The notes below the pieces were generated by a model. That model was given only the letters and a program-made list of their open reading frames with translations. It did not search any database and had not been told where the DNA came from. Shown one piece after another: positions 1 to 5,821 of a stretch of DNA of 14,402 nucleotides (positions are counted from its first letter, which is position 1; the number at the start of each line of letters is the position of its first letter). Both the position numbers and the translations under genes were made by a program. Origin of the DNA: an uncultured Candidatus Saccharibacteria bacterium (GTDB taxonomy: Bacteria > Patescibacteriota > Saccharimonadia > Saccharimonadales > Saccharimonadaceae); NCBI GenBank assembly GCA_948571325.1, contig CAOZKB010000023.1, positions 1-14,402 on the forward strand. Direction: 5' to 3'.

Positions 1-813
1 GCAAGCTTAGCTACCCAGTATTCTTTACCATCACGGGAGTCGATGAGTTGTTTGGAGACTTCACTTCCCGGCTGGCCTTTGATGTTAGTACCATCATAAG
101 CTACAGTATTAGCACAAACACTGGAGGTCATATCCTGCATATAGGTGAGGTTAAGGAGTCCGGTGATGTAAAGTGGGTTAGCAATGGCGGAGATGGTAAT
201 GGTATTAGCATATTGGCCAGCCGGTAGTGAAGTATCTAGTTTAGTACCAAAGGTTAAGTAGTAGCTATCGCTACTACTTAACCTTAGTACTAAGCACAGG
301 AGTGCTAGACTTAAGGGGCACAGCTTGGTAGTTAAGGGATAAGGCGTCACTGCTGGTGGGAGAGAGGTTATAACCCCACGTGTTAGCATCCAACTGGCTA
401 CCAAGCTGTGCCCCACTGACGGCTGGGATAGTAGCAGTCTTAGTACTATCTACATTGGCTAAGGCATTAGTATTATCATTAGTATTAATATATAGTGAAT
501 AGCCAGTGGGGTTAGTACTAGACACACTGAGCTTTGCTGTAGCAGAGGAGAAGCTACCACTGGACGTAGGGACCACGTCCAGGGTAGCTTCTCCTGGCAA
601 GGCCAAGGCTATACTACCACTAGTAGGCATATTGGTTTGTAGTTCAGCTGGGGAGAGGGCGGAAGACGATTCAGTTACGGTTGGCGATAGCAATAATAAA
701 GTTACCAACGCCAAACAGATACAAGACAGCCATCCCCAGGCCGACCAGCAACTGAGACAGATAGGATTGAGTTTAAATCTAGCAGAACGATTTTTGATGT
801 TTTTGTGATGCAT
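1..813 (-). pseudogene. FISUMP surface protein, frameshifted and cut by the window edge
   Basis: Paralogue of the two intact FISUMP proteins in this window. The first frame (813 down to stop 274, 179 aa) has a basic N-terminus, one membrane segment (about residues 19-44) and a Thr/Ser-rich beta-type region with GYSLYINTNDNTNALANVDSTK, matching GYKIYLDTLDPTANLTNVDSTK-like sequence in the 3819-5405 protein. After STPVLSTKVK it hits TAG. Shifting by one base gives an open frame to position 1 that reads SSSDSYYLTFGTKLDTSLPAGQY, YMQDMTSSVCANT and KQLIDSRDGKEYWVAKL, which are the continuing parts of the paralogues. So one protein is split over two frames at about 250-290, exactly at a palindrome. 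The start is ATG 813 behind GGAGG; an upstream in-frame TTG at 825 lies before that site. Either a recent pseudogene, a phase-variable gene, or a +1 recoding site. FISUMP identity is good; status is uncertain. Confidence 0.8.
241..293. repeat. Near-perfect palindrome at the frameshift
   Basis: Arms 250-265 and 270-285 are a perfect 16-bp inverted repeat around the 4-base loop TATC. The pairing extends outward to TTAGTAC (241-247) and its complement (287-293), giving a 25-base left arm and a 24-base right arm. The 1-base arm difference coincides with the 1-base frame change in the surface-protein gene. Confidence 0.9.
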
Positions 814-844
814 ATAGACCTCCAATAATTAATGTTTAGGGTAC

Positions 845-870
845 AAAAAAGCGACACCGCTCGGGGTGTC
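845..870 (-). terminator. Intrinsic terminator-like hairpin in the leader
   Basis: The minus strand reads GACACC, loop CCGAGC, GGTGTC, then GC and a run of six T. It precedes the surface-protein gene rather than following one, so it would act as an attenuator; the nearest upstream gene on this strand is mnmA. Confidence 0.55.
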
Positions 871-940
871 TAAGCCTTTTCGAACCATGCCTTTTAGAAA
901 ACATTAGTCGGAGCGATGCCGCTTCTCGTTTTCTAAAAGG
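845..940 (-). promoter_or_regulatory. Structured leader RNA, copy 1 (interleaved stems)
   Basis: On the minus strand, stem A pairs CCTTTTAGAAAAC (940-928) with GTTTTCTAAAAGG (902-890), 13 perfect pairs. Stem B pairs AAGCGGCATCGCTC (924-911) with GAGCGGTGTCGCTT (862-849), 14 pairs of which two are G-U, and B runs straight into six Us (850-845). The order A5'-B5'-A3'-B3' means the stems form a pseudoknot or exclude one another. A local hairpin (853-870) competes for the B3' strand. The U-tract lies about 31 bases before ATG 813. Same layout as the leaders at 5475-5622 and 12296-12464. Function as attenuator is inferred. Confidence 0.65.
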
Positions 941-997
941 ATGCAAAATTCAATTTTATTAACCAAAAATAGGCTGGTTAAAGACTTAGACAATCTT

Positions 998-1003
998 ATT
1001 ATA
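998..1003 (-). promoter_or_regulatory. Extended -10 promoter of the first surface-protein gene
   Basis: Minus strand TGTGCTATAAT: a perfect TATAAT with an extended -10 TG. No good -35 at 17 bases (TTTACA is at 15). Expected start near 991, giving a leader of about 180 bases. A small hairpin TTAACC/GGTTAA (961-980) lies between it and stem A. Confidence 0.6.
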
Positions 1004-1078
1004 GCACATTTAACGTTATGTAAATGGTTATTTTATACAATTTTGACAAACTAGTAGACTATGTATTGCGATTAGATT

Positions 1079-1100
1079 GCAGCCTAAAATTAACGGCTGC
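1079..1100 (-). terminator. Possible terminator hairpin after mnmA
   Basis: GCAGCC and GGCTGC form a 6-bp stem around a 10-base loop, about 27 bases downstream of the mnmA stop. No U-tract follows on the minus strand, so intrinsic termination is doubtful. Otherwise nothing is seen between 1021 and 1126. Confidence 0.3.
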
Positions 1101-1126
1101 CTTGCCAAGTCCAATATACCAATGGG

Positions 1127-2272
1127 TTATTCTGTGATAATACCACCGCCCAAACAGATTTTATCTGAATAAAAAACCGCGGACTGACCTACAGCAGGAC
1201 GTTTGATAGATTGGGTAAAAGTAAGCGTTAAAGTTGAGCAAGCAGTAACCTCGACGGGAAGGAGTTCGGCACGATGGCGGAGGCGAACAGCAAGATTAGG
1301 AATTTCACTGAGTTCATTGGGCGTAAGATGGTTACGCAAATGTAAATCTTCGAGTTGAAGCTGGTCGGACCAGAGCAAATCTTGATTGAGATTTTTTGAA
1401 ACGTAAACGATGTTCTGGACGAGGTCTTTTTTGACGACGTAAAAGGGGAGGCCGCCGCCGAGATAAAGACCGTGACGCTGCCCGATAGTATAAAGGAACG
1501 CGCCGTCGTGGTAGCCCAAAACGCGGTCGGACTCGAGCTCTCGTATTTCTCCAGCGGCGGCCGGCAAATATTCGCGCAAAAAGTCCTTCATTCCGACTTC
1601 GCCAACGAAACAAACACCCATAGATTCTTTTTTGTGCGCCACATCAAGCCCACGCTCAGTGGCAAAAGCCTTAACTTCGGGTTTAGTCATTTCACTAAGT
1701 GGAAAAATGGTTTTGGCAGTAGATTCGTCGCTCATACGATAAAGAAAATAAGTCTGATCTTTGTTTTCGTCGCGAGCACGAAGTAGACACGCGGGATGAG
1801 AAATAACAATATTTCTCATCCCGCACACTTCGTGTTCATGACGATCAAAACTTAGACTGCCGCATTGTGATAATCTCGTCTCCAGCATGCCAACACGAGC
1901 ATAATGACCAGTGGCGATATAATCAGCATCACGAGCGAGGGCTTTTTCATAGAACAGTTTGAATTTGATTTCTTGATTACATATTACATCAGGATTGGGC
2001 GTGCGACCTTTTTGGAATTCGTCAAGCATATAATCGACAACTTTTTGCTTATACTCCTCCTCAAAGTCCCAAACTTCAAAATCAATGTCTAGCCCCACTG
2101 CAACGCGCTTCGCGTCAGCTAAATCTTCCGCCCAAGGACATTTCATGCCGGGAAGGTCTTTGGACCAATTTTTCATATAGACGCCAGTAACATCGTAGCC
2201 CTGCTCTTTGAGTAAGACGGCAGAAACAGACGAGTCGACACCGCCGGACATACCAAGGAAGACTTTAGGCAT
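1127..2272 (-). CDS. mnmA: tRNA-specific 2-thiouridylase MnmA
   Basis: Installs the 2-thio group on wobble uridine 34 of Lys/Glu/Gln tRNAs in the cytoplasm, using ATP and sulfur relayed from a cysteine desulfurase. The 381-aa product has the PP-loop SGGVDSS (9-15), the nucleophilic Cys98 in NPDVICNQEIKF, the second Cys221 in GVCFVGE, GHYAR (122-126) and KDQTYFL. ATG 2272 is chosen because GGAGGTGATA lies just before it; the in-frame ATG at 2284 sits upstream of this site. It overlaps the end of nifS by 8 bases, so the pair is probably translationally coupled. Oddity: 41 residues separate GHYAR from DENKDQ, against about 14 in E. coli MnmA. The extra segment (about 127-160) is encoded largely by a DNA palindrome. 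The family assignment is secure. Confidence 0.96.
   Translation of the reverse strand: MPKVFLGMSGGVDSSVSAVLLKEQGYDVTGVYMKNWSKDLPGMKCPWAEDLADAKRVAVGLDIDFEVWDFEEEYKQKVVDYMLDEFQKGRTPNPDVICNQEIKFKLFYEKALARDADYIATGHYARVGMLETRLSQCGSLSFDRHEHEVCGMRNIVISHPACLLRARDENKDQTYFLYRMSDESTAKTIFPLSEMTKPEVKAFATERGLDVAHKKESMGVCFVGEVGMKDFLREYLPAAAGEIRELESDRVLGYHDGAFLYTIGQRHGLYLGGGLPFYVVKKDLVQNIVYVSKNLNQDLLWSDQLQLEDLHLRNHLTPNELSEIPNLAVRLRHRAELLPVEVTACSTLTLTFTQSIKRPAVGQSAVFYSDKICLGGGIITE
1777..1834. repeat. Palindrome inside the mnmA insertion
   Basis: GCGGGATGAGAAATA (1791-1805) and its exact complement (1810-1824) form a 15-bp stem around ACAA. A second block, CACGAAGT (1777-1784) with ACTTCGTG (1827-1834), extends the symmetry after a short unequal gap. 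It falls in the stretch of mnmA that has no counterpart in typical MnmA proteins. Confidence 0.85.
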
Positions 2273-3707
2273 TATCACCTCCATACTTGGGAGTATCGGC
2301 GCTGTTTTTCTCGAGGCGCGTCGTCAGCGCCTGCCGTTGCAGGGCTGACGCGCTCAACCTCGCCGCAGCTCCGGATTTCCTTGCAAAACAGCGCCGATAC
2401 TCCTCTGCTATAGTAGAGGTGATAATGCCGGAAGCCGTCTTAATTTGGGCTTCGGTGTTGGTGCTGCCGAGGGAGATGCGGAGGGAGCCGGCGATTTCGG
2501 CGTCGGAGAGGCCGGTGGCAGAGAGGACGTGGGATTTAGTGCCTTTGTTAGCAGCACAGGCAGCACCAGTGGAGACGAGAATACCCTCGGCTTCGAGCTT
2601 GTATATTAAACGTTCAGCATCGAGACCGGGAAAGCTAACAGGAATAAAGTTAACTAATTGATGCTTAGGATTACCTAAAAATACTGGTTTAGCATAAAAA
2701 GTATTGACTTTTTCATCAAGGTGTGCTATAATGGAGATATGAGGTGCGGAGCTCTGGTTCGGCGCAGGAGTTTTTGTGGAGTTTGAGGGTAGATCTAGCG
2801 GTATTTGACTGAAGTTTTGGCGGAGAATATTCGCTATTTTTTGATATTTTTTGCGATTACTAGTGAGGTGTTTTTTAGCCTCAGTAATAGCTACGGCAAA
2901 GCCAATCACGCCGGGGACATTTTCCGTACCGCCGCGCAGCCCACGTTCCTGACCGCCACCTGCACTAATCGGCGAGAGTTTCACGTTGTGACCAACGTAC
3001 AGTGCGCCGACCCCTTTGGGGCCACCGCATTTAGCTGCATTGAGTGTCAATAAATCAACACCGAGGCGGGCAACATTAATATCGATTAAACTCAGCGCTT
3101 GAGAGGCATCGGTATGAAGATAAAGTGGCGTAGTGTTTCCCTGCTGGAGGCGCTTTTGGCGAGTTTTGCGGATAATTTCGGCGATTTCAGCGAAGGGCTG
3201 GATGGTGCCGAGCTCGTTATTAGCGAGAGCGATCGAGACGAAAACTACATCGTCGGTTAATTGAGCGCGAAAATCCGCCAGGTCAATGAGACCAGTATGA
3301 TCGACTTTGATTAAACTATGTGGATAGGAGGCAGCGGCAGCGAGCACTGAGGTATGCTCGGTAGCGAGAACAAGAGCTTTGAACGGCTTGGAAGATGGTT
3401 GGCTAATAGTCTGAGAATTGGCGGCGCTTTTAGTAGATGAAGGCGATTGATGAGTCAAGAGATACTTAATTGCGGTGAAGGCGAGGTTAATCGACTCGGT
3501 GGCACCGGCAGTCATCGCCAAATCGACACCTTTAGCACCGATGGCGTGAGCGATTTGGTCTTTGGCGGCTTCGTATGCTTCGCGAACACGCTTAGCAGGC
3601 AGATAAGCAGCCGAAGGATTGAAAAAGTCGGTCGTAAAATACGGCAACATGGCTTCGAGAGCCTTGGGATGTAGTGGCGTAGCTGCAGCATGGTCAAGAT
3701 AAATCAT
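2265..3707 (-). CDS. nifS: Cysteine desulfurase (NifS/IscS type), with extensions
   Basis: PLP enzyme converting cysteine to alanine and a protein persulfide; here it most likely supplies sulfur to MnmA, encoded directly downstream. Seen in its 480 residues: YLDHAAATP at the start, MTAGATESIN, TEHTS with cofactor-stacking His118, HTDASQ (Asp200), PLP lysine 226 in TLNAAKCGGPKG, GGGQERGLRGGTEN, and catalytic Cys384 in STGAACAANKG. The residue before the PLP lysine is Ala where most homologues have His. The protein is longer than the usual 380-400 aa: extra segments at about 86-108 and 308-347, and a C-terminal tail (about 436-480) encoded by a 114-bp palindrome. ATG 3707 is 7 bases after a TATAAT, so the mRNA is probably leaderless. 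Confidence 0.95.
   Translation of the reverse strand: MIYLDHAAATPLHPKALEAMLPYFTTDFFNPSAAYLPAKRVREAYEAAKDQIAHAIGAKGVDLAMTAGATESINLAFTAIKYLLTHQSPSSTKSAANSQTISQPSSKPFKALVLATEHTSVLAAAASYPHSLIKVDHTGLIDLADFRAQLTDDVVFVSIALANNELGTIQPFAEIAEIIRKTRQKRLQQGNTTPLYLHTDASQALSLIDINVARLGVDLLTLNAAKCGGPKGVGALYVGHNVKLSPISAGGGQERGLRGGTENVPGVIGFAVAITEAKKHLTSNRKKYQKIANILRQNFSQIPLDLPSNSTKTPAPNQSSAPHISIIAHLDEKVNTFYAKPVFLGNPKHQLVNFIPVSFPGLDAERLIYKLEAEGILVSTGAACAANKGTKSHVLSATGLSDAEIAGSLRISLGSTNTEAQIKTASGIITSTIAEEYRRCFARKSGAAARLSASALQRQALTTRLEKNSADTPKYGGDNA
2290..2403. repeat. 114-bp nested palindromic element at the nifS 3' end
   Basis: Perfect 19-bp inverted repeats lie at 2290-2308 and 2385-2403 (GGAGTATCGGCGCTGTTTT and its complement). 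A second, imperfect inverted repeat is nested inside (about 2313-2360: GCGCGTC/AGC/CCTGC against GCAGGGCTGACGCGC). The element is read in frame and encodes nifS residues of about 436-472, beyond the conserved desulfurase fold. It resembles in style the palindromic elements known to insert in frame into rickettsial genes; no homology is claimed. Confidence 0.85.
2704..2732 (+). promoter_or_regulatory. Strong plus-strand promoter inside nifS (antisense)
   Basis: TTGACT (2704-2709), 17-base spacer, TATAAT (2727-2732) with extended -10 TGTGC. It is among the best promoters in the window, yet lies antisense inside the nifS insertion (residues 308-347). An ATG at 2739 follows 6 bases after the -10 and opens only 15 codons (2739-2786), so the product is either an antisense RNA or a leaderless micro-ORF. 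Confidence 0.55.
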
Positions 3708-3714
3708 GTTTAAT

Positions 3715-3720
3715 ATTATA
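3715..3720 (-). promoter_or_regulatory. Leaderless promoter of nifS-mnmA
   Basis: Minus strand ATGTTATAAT (extended -10), then 7 bases, then ATG 3707. Transcription would begin at or within a base or two of the start codon, and no ribosome-binding site is present. No clear -35. Confidence 0.65.
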
Positions 3721-3784
3721 ACATAATTTGTTAAGTTTTGGAGAAATTCGAGGGATATTGGCAGAGTTACAGTAAAGATTTTAG

Positions 3785-3810
3785 AACTCTAGAGCTTTGG
3801 ATCTGGAGTT
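3785..3810 (-). terminator. Weak hairpin after the second FISUMP gene
   Basis: AACTC/GAGTT plus AGA/TCT pair around an 8-base loop starting 8 bases after the stop codon at 3819. Only a short U-poor stretch (CTAAAATCTTT) follows on the minus strand, so termination is a guess. Confidence 0.3.
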
Positions 3811-3818
3811 TAGAAGAG

Positions 3819-5405
3819 CTAACGAGCAAGGCAACGGATAGAGAGACCGTCAAAGCGGTTCATGACCGGACCGGATGGGAGCAAATCGTCTGGGTAACCC
3901 ATGCGGAGACCATAAGCTTGTCTAGCGGTGGTGCCGGCAGTTGATCCCCAATAAACACCATATTGCCCAGCCAACCTTAGTGCGCCAGTATGAACATTAA
4001 TTAGTCCAGCTGGAACGAAATATAGCCGCTGATTAATGATTGAGTTTGCAACATTGGGATAATTATAAGACAAAACTAGGCGATAAAAGCTGTTTTCACG
4101 ATCGAAGGGCACGTCGGTATTAATATTACGTCCAGAAGCTGGCAATTGCCAGTTTTTGGGGCAAAGAGAGTAAGGGGCATCAACGAGCTTGCTAGGATCG
4201 GTCTCTGCACCTGTGGAGACCGATGTGCCGTCACTACTGGCTGTCGCAATATTCCATTGATAATAATTGCCAATTAGGTAGTGCGCATCGTAAGTTTCGG
4301 TGGCTTCGTCGGCGGCGACCAGATCGTATTCTGTTCCTTTCCAAGTGCCGGGTTGGGCGGAAAAAGTTGGCTGCCAATTGCTCACCTCCTGGAAATTGCT
4401 ACAATTACTGAGGGTTTTACCAGTAGTAAGCACACCAGTGGTAGCGTCACAGGAAGTTGCCGATGATGGTGTAGCCAAAACGTATCGACCAAGATTCCAA
4501 GAATAAGTATCTGTGGGACTATATGAGCTTGAGGCTGCAGGAATTGCATAGCTCGTATTAGTAGGAGGATACCAATCGCTCATAATATCACTATTGGCTG
4601 CAGATAGAGGTACGCTAGTTTTTATATCATACGCCAAATTCTGCACCATCCAGCAATTCCCGTCCTTGAGCTTAGCAACCCAATAGGATTGATTGTCGCG
4701 GGAGTCGATGAGTTGTTTTTCGTCATGGATGGCACTTTGGGTGCAAATGTCGCTGGTCATATCTTGCATATAGATCAGGCTACGTAAGCCAGTAATGGTT
4801 TCTGGATTAGCAATAGCAGAAACCAGGAGAGTGTTGGCGTATTGGCCAGCGGGGAGAGAAGTATCGAGGTTGGCAGCGAGGGTGAAGTGATAGACGTCTC
4901 TAGCTGCACTTTCTTCGGTGGAGATAATGGGAGTAGTGGAGTCAGTAGGGCCAGAGAAAGTAGTATGACTATTTACTGGGTCTGAGGTAAGGGCGAAGCC
5001 CCAGGTATTAGCGGGAAGGTTAGCTAAGCTAGTGGGAGTAGGAAGAGCAGAGACATAAGAATTAGATTTAGTAGAATCTACGTTGGTAAGATTAGCGGTA
5101 GGATCTAAGGTATCGAGGTAGATTTTGTAACCAGCGTTACTGCTAGTGGAGACAGTGAAATTGCTGCTGGTGGTACTAGTAGCGCCAGCAGCAGTAGGAG
5201 TTATATTGAGAGTGAGCTCTTGGTCGAGGGCAAGAGAGATAGAGGAGGTATCAGATTGAGTAGCGAGTTCATCGGCGTAAGTGCTTTGAAGGTCTAGAGG
5301 AAAGAGGAGAGCAAAGATGAGGAATATAAGTAAACAACCACTAATTATACCGACGTATTGGAAGTAATGAGAAAATTTAAAGTAATGTGTGATGGTAGTG
5401 TTCAT
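3819..5405 (-). CDS. Membrane-anchored or secreted FISUMP-domain surface protein
   Basis: 528 aa. A single hydrophobic segment (17-37) after a short N-terminus suggests an uncleaved anchor or a signal peptide. Residues 50-205 are Ser/Thr-rich, beta-like, and include SISLALDQELTLNITP and DTSLPAGQY. YMQDMTSDIC (212-221) leads into a FISUMP-like domain: QLIDSRDNQSYWVAKLKDGN, NCWMVQNL (250-257), YDAHYLIGNYYQW, LCPKNWQLP (414-422), and the terminal GLSIRCLAR. Cysteines 221, 251, 415 and 525 are shared with the 12598-14355 paralogue and could form disulfides outside the cell. ATG 5405 is chosen because the membrane segment follows it; the frame stays open to 5519, but that stretch is the structured leader. 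The ribosome site is weak (AAGGGC, about 9 bases upstream). The role is unknown; host or surface contact is plausible for an episymbiont. Confidence 0.85.
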   Translation of the reverse strand: MNTTITHYFKFSHYFQYVGIISGCLLIFLIFALLFPLDLQSTYADELATQSDTSSISLALDQELTLNITPTAAGATSTTSSNFTVSTSSNAGYKIYLDTLDPTANLTNVDSTKSNSYVSALPTPTSLANLPANTWGFALTSDPVNSHTTFSGPTDSTTPIISTEESAARDVYHFTLAANLDTSLPAGQYANTLLVSAIANPETITGLRSLIYMQDMTSDICTQSAIHDEKQLIDSRDNQSYWVAKLKDGNCWMVQNLAYDIKTSVPLSAANSDIMSDWYPPTNTSYAIPAASSSYSPTDTYSWNLGRYVLATPSSATSCDATTGVLTTGKTLSNCSNFQEVSNWQPTFSAQPGTWKGTEYDLVAADEATETYDAHYLIGNYYQWNIATASSDGTSVSTGAETDPSKLVDAPYSLCPKNWQLPASGRNINTDVPFDRENSFYRLVLSYNYPNVANSIINQRLYFVPAGLINVHTGALRLAGQYGVYWGSTAGTTARQAYGLRMGYPDDLLPSGPVMNRFDGLSIRCLAR

Positions 5406-5474
5406 AAAATGAATGCCCTTGTTTAGATTTTGTCTTCCAAACGTCGGTAAACACACATTTTTACTACAGAAACG

Positions 5475-5622
5475 AAAAATGGGTGCCACGACGGTTGAAA
5501 GACACCATAAACATAGCATTAACAGTAGAATTTACCATCAGCGAGTTTAAGGGTGTCGTGACACCCAGTTTTTCGCTAATGACAAAAAACTACACGTACA
5601 AAAATAAGCTGCTAATACTATG
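5475..5622 (-). promoter_or_regulatory. Structured leader RNA, copy 2 (interleaved stems)
   Basis: Minus strand. Stem A: CATAGTATTAGCAG (5622-5609) with CTGTTAATGCTATG (5525-5512), 14 pairs including two G-U. Stem B: GGGTGTCACGAC (5566-5555) with GTCGTGGCACCC (5492-5481), 12 pairs including one G-U, followed directly by ATTTTT (5480-5475). Order A5'-B5'-A3'-B3'. B5' can instead fold on itself (GGGTGT/ACACCC, 5551-5566). A local hairpin AGTTTTT/AAAAACT abuts B5'. The U-tract is about 70 bases before ATG 5405. Confidence 0.7.
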
Positions 5623-5652
5623 TATTTCGATTTATGATGTCTTTCATTTATG

Positions 5653-5658
5653 ATTGTA
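5653..5658 (-). promoter_or_regulatory. Extended -10 promoter of the second FISUMP gene
   Basis: Minus strand CGTGTTACAAT: extended -10 TG plus TACAAT, expected start near 5646, about 24 bases before stem A. No convincing -35. It is divergent from the clpC promoter, with about 60 bases between. Confidence 0.5.
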
Positions 5659-5718
5659 ACACGGTTTTGGTAAAAGTGGGGAAGATTTCGTAGTCTCTAA
5701 TTTACTGGATTATCATAA

Positions 5719-5745
5719 TTAGCACTCTTGACTTATGAGTGCTAA
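5719..5745. promoter_or_regulatory. CIRCE operator (HrcA site)
   Basis: TTAGCACTC, 9-base spacer, GAGTGCTAA: an exact match to the CIRCE inverted repeat bound by the heat-shock repressor HrcA. It covers the -35 and the spacer of the clpC promoter, so repression by promoter occlusion is expected, with release on heat shock or protein misfolding. Confidence 0.95.
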
Positions 5746-5756
5746 TTTGCTACAAT
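5728..5756 (+). promoter_or_regulatory. clpC operon promoter P1
   Basis: TTGACT (5728-5733) in the CIRCE loop, 17-base spacer, TACAAT (5751-5756) with extended -10 TTTGC. Expected start near 5763, giving a leader of about 57 bases before ATG 5820. Confidence 0.85.
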
Positions 5757-5802
5757 TGGGGTAGAAATCGTGGATATTGTCGGGGCATATTGTGGAGGCG
5801 CG

Positions 5803-5820
5803 ATGTTAATACTGGTATAA
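5803..5820 (+). CDS. Five-codon upstream ORF coupled to clpC
   Basis: ATG TTA ATA CTG GTA TAA encodes MLILV. It has its own good ribosome site (GTGGAGG, 5792-5798), and its stop overlaps the ATG at 5820 by one base (TAATG). This would reinitiate ribosomes at clpC, which itself has no Shine-Dalgarno next to its start. It could also be chance. Confidence 0.4.
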   Translation: MLILV

Positions 5821-5821
5821 T
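5816..5821 (+). promoter_or_regulatory. Possible second clpC promoter P2
   Basis: TGGTATAAT is an extended -10 lying 10 bases before ATG 5832, without a good -35. A transcript from here would start only a few bases before MDSEF and would escape CIRCE control and the upstream ORF. Confidence 0.35.

Noticed and set aside
506..808. 100-aa plus-strand ORF opposite the first surface gene
   Set aside because: Mirror of a low-complexity Ser/Thr coding region; no promoter or ribosome site.
845..940. CRISPR or insertion-sequence ends
   Set aside because: No direct repeats with spacers, target duplications or transposase fragments; the symmetry is that of RNA stems followed by a U-tract.
2805..3053. 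82-aa plus-strand ORF inside nifS
   Set aside because: It is a shadow of a well-supported gene on the other strand, with no ribosome site and no recognisable features, although a plus-strand promoter lies upstream at 2704.
5406..5519. 38-codon in-frame N-terminal extension of the second FISUMP protein
   Set aside because: It lies over stem A3' and the U-tract of the leader, has no ribosome site, and would put a non-signal-like stretch before the membrane segment.
5719..5745. CIRCE as an ordinary terminator hairpin
   Set aside because: The spacing and sequence match the HrcA operator exactly, it overlaps a -35 box, and no U-tract follows.
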